Assembly (NCBI GenBank): GCA_033675265.1
Contig: JAUJYZ010000098.1
Span: 265,501-329,500, forward strand
Direction of reading: 5' to 3'
Origin: Actinostola sp. cb2023
Taxonomy: Eukaryota > Cnidaria > Anthozoa > Actiniaria > Actinostolidae
DNA length: 64,000 nucleotides
Numbering within the stretch: position 1 is the first letter of the stretch; the number at the start of each line of letters is the position of its first letter. Shown piece by piece: positions 44,528 to 64,000 of the stretch. The notes beneath the pieces were generated by a model. That model was not told the DNA's origin, did no database searches, and saw nothing but the letters and a program-made list of their open reading frames with translations. A program made the position numbers and the translations under genes.

Positions 44528-46477
44528 GGACCGGTCATTAAATATTGGGAGGGGGGGGCTGGAGGAGAAAGTCATATTTTAGGTTTTTGTTTCCGGACCC
44601 CCCTCTTAAATGCAAAAAAAATCTGAAAACCCCCCTTTGAAATTGGTAAAAATTTCAAGACCCCCCCCTTCTGTGCCCATTCATTTGAAAAACACTCATG
44701 CAGATCAGGTTCTAGCTATCTGTTATAGACCGAATTCATAATTGGCTGCTTCTAATTTGCATAAAAGCAAAAAAATATAATAATAATAATATCATTTTGG
44801 GAAAAGTAAATATTTGATAGAATATTTATGTGATCATCTAAATACCATGTGTGTGTTTTGAAACCAAATAATAAATCCTTGAGAAGATATCAACATTTGA
44901 AATTGTGAAATTGCACCAAAACAACGCTGGTGAGGACTCACTTGAAAAATACATACAAAACTCTCTATTCATGATCTGTCATAACTCCGATGATATTTTG
45001 TCTACAGCAAATGACAGTGATCATTTGTACCAGAAACGTATTGTATCACGATTTTCAAGTCACTTTGTTTTATTTTGAGACGTCAATATTTTGTGGTATT
45101 GACGTCTCAAAATCGCAATTAGTTTATAATATTGCCAAACTAAAACTGAATACGCCATTATGAATTCGGTGTATAGGTTTCACCATTGTCGCACAGGTAC
45201 TTTTTCCATCGGTTCAAACAAGAGTTTTTTTGGTCCACCACAAGGACCTACGCCCAAGGAAAACAAATCCTAACTGTCAAAAAGATATTTTGTGGATGTG
45301 AATGATATCTTGGTGTAGGGATTTATAACCTGTGTATTGAGTTAATTAGTTATTCGATTTTTTAACTAGTAGTGAATTTTTAAAAGGACAAAAATACTGA
45401 AAATAACATTATACAAGTATGGGCGGATCTAGGATTATACAAAGGGGGGTGGATAATCATAAAGCTCTTTCAAGGTATACAGTCATTTGCAAAAATTCTG
45501 GCCGCCACGGTATATCAATATATCAATATATCGGGTGCATCACTAATACTATTAAATGAAGCAAAATTGACAAACAACAAACGTAAGACTAAAATAAACA
45601 TTATACTAAATATTTCTACCAACTTTGCTGGCGTTAACCCGCTTTAAGGGGAATTTTCGATTATTTAATTACCCATAATGCACCTGATATATTGATATAC
45701 TGATACTTCCGTTCGTAGCGGCCAGAATTTTTGCAATTGACTGTATATTCTCCATCAGAGAGTCGACTGATTATAATTGTCCAGGCCCGGTGTTTATTGA
45801 CGCCAGGAGCTGACGCCAGGAGCGTAGCTAGCCTTTTTTTTTAGCTGGTCCACAAAAGTGAACCAGGGCAGTAGCAAAGGCCAAGCGGTGGAGGAGACGC
45901 ATAGCGAGCGTCGTAGGCGTGAGCCGGTAGGGGGGTATGGGGGCATGCTCCCCCAGAAAATTTTGAAATCTAGAGGCTCGGAAATGCTATTTCCAGCGTT
46001 CTCCAAGAGTTATTTGTGATTTACGCGTATCGCTAATTACTTCCTACACAGTCAGCAAACCAATGCTGATAACACTTGAGAATTTCGATGGCTGAATCAA
46101 TTCGGACAATCCTTTAATTCACGAAAGTCCGTAAGTGATTATTGCCAGTAAATGATACAACTATACTAGCAAAAATGAGAGACTTTGAGTATTTCTTGGA
46201 CTATTTATAAAAAGGGATGTATCAGGAAATTGTTATCAGTGAAACATTTGAACCAGTTAAAAATTGAACCTTCACTGTATTTCTTTATAGATTTAACTGA
46301 CTGTTTGCTGTTGTCAGCTTTAGTTATTTATTAGACAAATCATTTCTCCCTCTTTTTCTGTCTGTATGCTCTCAGAAAATTCGAAGACCCCCCCCCCCCT
46401 TTTTATCATTTTTTTCTTTGGGGGACCCCCCCTCACATTAGTAAAAAAAATCCAAGACCCCCCACTTTCTCCTCCAG

Positions 46478-46508
<31 letters not shown>

Positions 46509-46528
46509 CGATATTTAATGACCGGTCC
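44528..46528. mobile_element. 2-kb inverted-repeat element with nested insertions
   Basis: GGACCGGTCATTAAATATTG at 44528 and its inverse (CGATATTTAATGACCGGTCC) at 46528 extend inward through G-rich and C-rich arms (GGGGGGGGCTGGAGGAGAAA against TTTCTCCTCCAGCC and C28 at 46478-46505). Inside are a foldback at 44724-45175 (termini ACCGAATTCATAAT) holding a perfect 16-bp hairpin at 45073-45112, and a Tc1/mariner-like MITE at 45476-45747 (termini TATACAGTCA). No transposase is recognised. Confidence 0.72.
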
Positions 46529-47589
46529 CTTACCTCGGTCCGTACTCCATCAAAGTAGCCGAGCCACTCAGGCAAATTCCCGTGACCCCAAGAGAAGAAC
46601 AAAACTAGGAAAGGCCTGTGCCATTATTTTCGGAGAATCGTTGTCCATGGGAAGATTAACATACAGGATAGACGTAAATTCAGAAAATTTCCCAAAGGCT
46701 GCAAAAAGGAACCAACAGCTTTTTAATTAAAATATTGTTTACGAACGACGTCATTAGCATTACGTCATACCTCTAGATTTGGTGTTGCCCCCCGCCTAGC
46801 AAGGCGAAAAAGATACCAAAAAGAACTGTACTATTATTATTTATTTTTTGCTATTATATACGTACTGCCCCCCCTTGAATTTTGGGTTAATGTACGGCCC
46901 TGCCGTTGAATGAACTTCTGAATATTTTTCAAAAGTAATTAGATTTGTTAGAATGGTCAGTAGTGTGCTTCGTCTTATTCATCTGATACTTCCGCAACGA
47001 GGTATAATTGTGAATGAGTAAGTGTCAGTCTCGCGTCATTATCCGGCTCCCGATTTATATCGCCCATCAACGGCGCACGTCATTCGAATTCTCGTGCCAA
47101 ATGAGGCGATACCTTCCTCTCTTTCAGTCATTGTCCTGGTTTGATAATTACAACATACTATCGATTGCAGAATAGATTCTTATCTATATATATCAACAGA
47201 GAGATAAACATAGCAAAAGTGAGCGATCGAGTGACGCGAGAGTGTACATGCATTGCGTGAGAATGGTAAGTGCAATTAAGTAGCCATTACAAGATAACAT
47301 CATTATACAATTGCTTAATTGTGGAACTTTCAACAAATTTCGAACTGAAACATACCGTTTTCAGGCCAAATATATATATTTAAAGATGTCGTTTTCTTTG
47401 TTATTATTTGATATTACGAGTAATAACAAAGCCGTGAACCGCGTTTGTACAACGTGGACGCACTATGGCAACGGCATGTCGCCGTCCAAAAAACGTTTCT
47501 AAATTTAGCCATGACGATGCTGCCTGCAAAACAAGGCGACCGCGAATAACAAAGAGAGACTGGTGAGGAATAACGTCACGCACATGCGC
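46529..47589. other. Intergenic with truncated hAT-like MITE
   Basis: A truncated relative of the element at 3447 lies at 46784-46902 (CTAGCAAGGCGAAAAAGATA to TGTACGGCCCTG). The remainder is non-coding. Confidence 0.55.
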
Positions 47590-47688
47590 ACTCGACACAG
47601 CGGCCGCCATGTTTTGGGAGGACATTAGCATTTCGCGAGTTTTTGTTGTGTTTCATGAGGATTTCGGACACGATACTGCGATTTAGAG
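47590..47688 (+). other. Probable non-coding first exon and promoter of the TAO kinase gene
   Basis: The stretch includes GCGGCCGCCATGTTTT, matching the YY1-type consensus in reverse (CCGCCATnTT), and a CRE-like ACGTCACGC at about 47573. It ends at 47688 in a textbook donor (GAG|GTGAGTGAGG) that could join the acceptor at 50913-50914. The start is not defined by sequence alone. The 0.9 kb following is relatively C/G-rich, as expected near a promoter. Confidence 0.38.
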
Positions 47689-50600
47689 GTGAGTGAGGGG
47701 CTTATGAACTGCCCCAGCCTTGCATGGGCAGGGTTGTTGTGCGATGGGGCTCCATTCGGACGGGATAGGAACACGGAGGAATTATTATTGACAGAGCTGG
47801 GAAACAATGGCTGCCTTGCCCATGGACCTCTTCGTCCTCCTTCTCTCCTTTACTCTCCGTCCAACCACGTCTGGGCTTACGAGACGCAGCTAACACATCC
47901 ACTCTTATATACAACGACTCCTATTTCACCAGGGAGTCTTGGTTTCGACTTGTTTTAAAGTTCAAAAGCAGTCGGACTCTCCTCGGTTCCGGACCAAATT
48001 CTCCGACGATGTGCAGTCGATCAGTCAGTCCCACAGTTTATAAAGTATTTTACGTCAGATCGGGCCGTAATTTCCCCCACATTAACCGATCGACACTTCA
48101 AGGCTGCCTTTGTGATCCTCAAAGTGGAGTGGGTTTTCCATTCTACCGGATAATTTGCGCGATTGAATTTTTTTCATTCGTGTGTATTTATAATTTTGGG
48201 GAACAATCGACGGTATGTCGGAAGTACGACTGGTTTGCTGTCGAGAATACACGATCGGCCAGTTTAATACTCACTCCTGGATAAATCTACGGGGAAGATT
48301 TTATGGTGTTTAACTCCCAAGGCTCGATTCTTCGTCCAGGGGAATAAAATCTCGAGGAATGGAGCTTGAATTTGCGGTAGGAATATTTTCGTTCGCCTTC
48401 GATGTTTTGGTTCGGTGTTTGTTATGACGTTATATTCTTCGTTTCTCGTTGAATTGAATACCACTATACACACGTAACATCCTTTCCCAAGGTGCTGTGT
48501 CCAACAAGGCGGACCCCTGTCTGATTGTCGACCGATTTTTCTTCACCTTCGACGTTTCTTCGCGACCGTTTAGAGATCAATTGATTTGATTTCAATGCGA
48601 AGTTCTGAAGATCGGCGATAACTTTCCGATAACGTTCGAATTTTACAACCCACCTACTTATATTATAAGACCCTTGACAGACCAAAACCATAACAGTTTG
48701 GGATTGTATTTTGGCACTATGGTACGTATCGTTTTCTCACAGACATATTTGATTATGGAGTTCGTGTAATCCTGCCCAACCATCAATCCTTTTGTGAGTA
48801 GACACAGATTTATTTCAATGCTCGATTCTCCACAAATACCAATCGTTTTAATTACTTATTGATGCTATTTCTAAATGAGTTTCTTCTTGAAATTACCTGT
48901 CAAATTGCTCCTGCAGTTAGGTCGACCACGGAAAAAATGTCGTCTCTGATTTTGTACAAAAATTAGTATTATCTTCGAAACTCTCGGCGATGAGTTTAAT
49001 TAAGTTGTAGTTTAATGTGTTTTGTTTTGTTCGTGTTCGGACACACTGTCTCCGTGCATTTTGGACATACAATCATCACCCCAAGGCCTATTGTTGCCAT
49101 GACCGTCGTTGTTGTAGGATGAGATTGTTAGATTGTCTAATGTCTAATGTAGCACATTCAACACAATGGTACCAGTAGAATATTAACACTCCATTGCAGT
49201 TAATGCCTACTTGATAAAATCCTAAGGAGCCTTAATAGCAGAATGATATCCTTTGATATACAATGTACGTGTATTATCAACATTTTTGATGAATTATTAT
49301 GCTGAATATGCTCACACTCCCTTGATGTTGGCATTGGTTGACATTGTTTTACATATTTCTAGGATTGATCATCAATGTTTATTCTACTAAGAACACCTGA
49401 GATACCGTATGTTCTTCTATTGTGAGCTCCGTCAGTCACAATAACAACCAGAATTGTATAAAACTTTGATGAGATTTCGACATGAAATTTTTACAACTTG
49501 TTAAATTGTACAGAAACCTTAAAAATATGATAGAGATTTGTCTATCTATCTTGGTAAATTACTATCATATTGGTCCAGAAATGGCTGGTTGATTGGTCAC
49601 GGTTAACTAGCTCTCAACCAGTAATATCAACACTCACTACAATGACAATAATTTTATTTTAATCCGATGTTTTCAGGAATCTTTTTTGAACATTTTTGTG
49701 GTTGTAATGTCGATTCTTTTTGGGTGCCTGCTTCAATGCCCTCCTTTCTGAGCAAATTACTTTACAAATCCAGAGGGTGTTTCTGTTTGGTTAGCATTAC
49801 TGAAAGCAGGATTTATCTTTTTTAATGGCATTAAGTAGTAGAGGATTAAATTGGATAAAATTGTGATTTTCATTCAAGAAGTTGTGTTAACAACTAGTAA
49901 CTGATTAACCTTTGGCCTAGTCGTTAAGAACTACACATGTCAAAGAAGTTTACAGAATTTTGAAAGAATCTTTCCTGTGTCCTGTTTTATTTGTGAGTTG
50001 TATGTCCATTTTGCTTTCTCAAAGTTTGTTTTAAGCACATTTTTAAATTTTGAAAACTTAAAATGCTCTCGAAACTATTTATAAACTGATGTTATTCTTA
50101 CACTTGTAAGTGATTAACTAATGCAGTTTATTGAATAGAGTATGCTGTAGCTGCTATTTTGGGCCTTGGATAGGAATAATATTTTTTAATTAACAAAGGT
50201 ATCAAATTTACATAATACCTGTTGATCGTAATAATTAACAGTATACTACGTATAAGTTTCCATTTCATTTGAAGTAGAAACTTCGAAATGTCTCTCTTGT
50301 TCCTGAAGGGTCGGCGATCATTAAGTCGTACATGTGTTACATTACTCTGCATAATGTTTGTGGTTTTACGTTGACTGCATTGGTTATGTCCGTCTCTCTG
50401 ATGCCCATGTGTGATCCAAATACCTCAAGAACAACTGGATTTATAATAATTATTATATTTGGATCAAAAAGACAGACAGTAACATGTGGAATAATGCTCG
50501 CGAGCATCAACTTCTTTTTCTACAAATCGGTGACAATATATTCTGGAATGTCAGGATGTATTCTCTCGTAATCCTACAAGAACTACATTATATTTATAAT

Positions 50601-50914
50601 TTCACCATGTTATATCCTGTGGTGAACTTGGCTTTTTCTGGAATACTCTCTTAGCTCAAGACGCTCAAGACGTTCTTGTCCATAACGTGTCTGAGTGTGA
50701 ACATGTAGATGTTGTCGTTAGGATTACTCTGATGTTGCTCCTTCAGTATCATTGTAACTACGCTGTAATATTATTATCTCACGCGATAATGTCTAGGAAA
50801 TGGTACGCTTCAGCACAGCTGACACCTATGTTGTACTTTCACTTATTAATTAATTCACCACCTTAATGTTTCATTTTCTGTTGCTATTTTTCTTGCATCT
50901 CATTAATGTGGCAG
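47689..50914. other. Presumed first intron of the TAO kinase gene
   Basis: No coding frame or strong repeat recognised. It ends with a pyrimidine-rich tract (TTGCTATTTTTCTTGCATCT) before the acceptor GCAG at 50911-50914. Confidence 0.4.
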
Positions 50915-50944
50915 CACCCAGAGTTGTAAGACCAACTACTAACG

Positions 50945-62228
<11,284 letters not shown>

Positions 62229-62249
62229 GTAAGGGGGGAGGGGTTAGTC

Positions 62250-62608
62250 ATATTTGGCTACACCAGTTGTATTATGGTAACATATAAGGGGGAGGGTTAC
62301 GTCATACATGTATATGGCTATACCAGTTGTATTAGATTGGTAACATATACGTCATATATGGCTATACCAGTTGTATTAGATTGGTAACATATACGTCATA
62401 TATGGCTATACCAGTTGTATTAGATTGGTAACATATACGTCATATATGGCTATACCAGTTGTATTAGATTGGTAACATATACGTCATATATGGCTATACC
62501 AGTTGTATTAGATTGGTAACATATACGTCATATATGGCTATACCAGTATTTCAAAAATATACGTCATATATGGCTATACCAGTTGTATTAGATTGGTAAC
62601 ATATACCT
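62250..62608. repeat. 44-bp tandem repeat, about 7-8 copies
   Basis: The unit GGCTATACCAGTTGTATTAG then ATTGGTAACATATACGTCAT and ATAT repeats at 62360, 62404, 62448, 62492 and 62536, with degenerate copies on both sides. It begins about 20 bp after the donor of the last visible kinase exon. Confidence 0.95.
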
Positions 62609-62852
62609 ACATGTATTTCAAAAAACGTTGATAACGGTCGATCTGAATTGGTTGATCTGAAACGTTTTTTAAATTCACGCTATAAACCTCTGCCAAATCT
62701 CATTTGAACACCAAGCGTGATTCCAAGCTTGAGGTCGATTGAATGAATTTCGCATGTTACTAACGAAAGACCCTCAGTTTCCCATATTTCGTCTTGATCT
62801 CAGATCATCCATTTTAGATCGCCCGTTGTCAACGTTTCTTGAAATAGGTGTA
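62608..62852. mobile_element. MITE with TATTTCAAAAAACGTTGA termini (copy 2)
   Basis: The inverted arms of about 50 bp share AACGTTGAxAACGG and GATCGATCTGAA-like blocks. The outer motif matches the element at 1882-2161. Confidence 0.7.
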
Positions 62853-62870
62853 TATAGTACATATAACTTA

Positions 62871-62972
62871 CAAAATGTAAAGACAGAAAAAAGGTAAAAG
62901 TAACTCTAGTTTCATGCTCTAGGTGATCATCAGACTATAAGTTTTACTTTTTTTCTGTCTTTACGTTTTGTA
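62871..62972. repeat. Palindrome (arms about 32 bp)
   Basis: TACAAAATGTAAAGACAGAA then AAAAGGTAAAAG is inverted at 62940-62972, with a central loop of about 35 bases. Confidence 0.8.
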
Positions 62973-63897
62973 TTTTGCTCTGCAGTTTGCATAGAGCACT
63001 CCTATGATAAGCAAAACAACCACATATTCATTGATTTATTTACATATAACTTATAAACTTTAACGTTTGTTTAAAGTATTTTATGATAAAGACTTTATTT
63101 ATCTAAATCTAGTTTTATTTATTGGAAACTAAACCATGATAATATCAAGAGAATACATGTATATGGCACAGCAATAATTGGTACCTAGAAATTAGAAAAC
63201 TATTGTTTGTTGAGCGGTTAAAATTTAGTTTTCTGATTTGTACCTTGATAATAATAATAATAATAATAATCAATTTATATAGCGCTATTTCTAATTTATC
63301 CAATAGCGCTTTACAATAAAAAATTGGTAAAGCGCTCAAGTGTAAACATGGCCTTAGTAGCTCAGAGATTTACTGCCATAATTACTTGTTTACCTGCGTG
63401 CCAGGCCATACCTTGTCCATGGTCTGGCATACGACAGGCTGATAAGAAAAAAATATATATATGATATATATTTTTAATTTTTTTAATTTTTAATTTTAAT
63501 TTTTTTCAAAGAAAAAGATAATAATAATAACATTTATTTATATTTATTTTCAAATGCGCCTTAAAGTAATAATAACAAAACAAATGTATGTATCTACAAA
63601 TTAGTTGATAGATAAGTTGATAGATAGTTGCAGGCTTACAAATGTAGCTTCTAACGAAAAACAACCCATATGATATAAATGACTTTTAAACCACTACAAC
63701 ACAGTACCTTCAATACTACTCTACGTAAAATAATACAAATCATCAAAACATGAAGGACATTCTATGTTACAATAGTTGTGCGAGTGTGGTACAAATCAGT
63801 GATTAACGTGTTAAAACCTTTCTAATGTCATAATTAAGAATGTGAGTTTCTCTTTGTATCCAGTCTTCTTTCCTAGTCCCGCAGTCGGCCTGTCATG
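62973..63897. other. Presumed TAO kinase intron with dispersed repeat fragments
   Basis: ATAATAATCAATTTATATAG then CGC and GCGCTTTACAATAAA (63240-63320) and a weaker copy at about 63520-63575 match the fragments at 17066 and 23817. No kinase exon recognised. Confidence 0.55.
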
Positions 63898-63999
63898 TTA
63901 ACTTTGACGGTGTGTTGATGGAGCCCGATGGAGCACATCTTTGCGTCTTTCCTTCATCTTTTCTTCACTTTCGAAGTCCTTCAGCTCAGGTGTTGAACT
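63898..63999 (-). CDS. Possible 3' coding end of an unknown gene (runs off the edge)
   Basis: On the minus strand a frame is open from the window edge to TAA at 63900-63898. It reads SSTPELKDFESEEKMKERRK, then DVLHRAPSTHRQS. The Lys/Glu-rich, low-repeat composition looks more like protein than its surroundings. It is only 33 codons, and the opposite strand is also open here. I do not recognise it. Confidence 0.25.
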   Translation of the reverse strand, partial: SSTPELKDFESEEKMKERRKDVLHRAPSTHRQS

Positions 64000-64000
64000 C

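Noticed and set aside
47404..48691. Several 60-91 codon frames near the presumed kinase promoter
   Set aside because: Overlapping on both strands without family similarity. Better explained as 5' leader and intron.

Overview
The window looks like nuclear DNA of an early-branching animal, most likely a cnidarian (anthozoan-like). That placement is inference. What is seen: spliced genes with canonical GT-AG introns, intronless rhodopsin-family GPCR genes of a kind common in cnidarian genomes, very long (ATT)n arrays, and a dense load of short inverted-repeat transposons. I see no bacterial or viral genes.

Layout. 0-4.1 kb: a 33-bp tandem array, small MITEs, and a four-exon minus-strand gene for a 400-residue GalT/HIT-fold protein (4062 to 881). 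4.2-30 kb: three intronless class-A GPCR genes (6020-7048 minus, 13075-14157 plus, 27292-28416 plus), clearly related to one another. They are separated by non-coding DNA that holds five distinct tandem arrays between 16.5 and 21.3 kb (TTCG/TTCA, 21-bp and 73-bp units among them) and a truncated Harbinger-type transposase exon. 30.3-32.2 kb: a stack of foldback elements, one of which keeps an acidic N-terminal exon. 32.6-43.05 kb: an SRR1-like (SRRD) gene on the plus strand with six recognisable exons. Its introns carry piggyBac-like and Kolobok-like TTAA-flanked elements, a Crypton-like exon fragment and a 3.1-kb GATGATGTGCT-type satellite. The exon that should encode the conserved SRR1 core is not visible. 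44.5-46.5 kb: a 2-kb inverted-repeat element with others nested inside. 47.6-62.2 kb: a TAO-family Ste20 kinase gene (plus strand). It has one probable non-coding first exon and twelve coding exons covering the whole kinase domain. The C-terminal half lies past the right edge. Its introns hold a tRNA-derived SINE, a pogo/Tigger-like MITE, hAT-like MITEs, two very long (ATT)n arrays and a 44-bp tandem repeat.

The genes do not form an operon or pathway. The TAO kinase, the SRR1-like protein and the GalT-like protein are independent housekeeping or signalling genes, and the GPCRs look like a lineage-specific expansion. I found no convincing new multi-gene system. The points most worth a second look are the three-residue gap at the exon 6/7 junction of the TAO kinase (possible 9-nt microexon), the missing SRR1 core exon, the GPCR cluster with shared unusual motifs, and short transposons that retain a single coding exon of their presumed autonomous parent.
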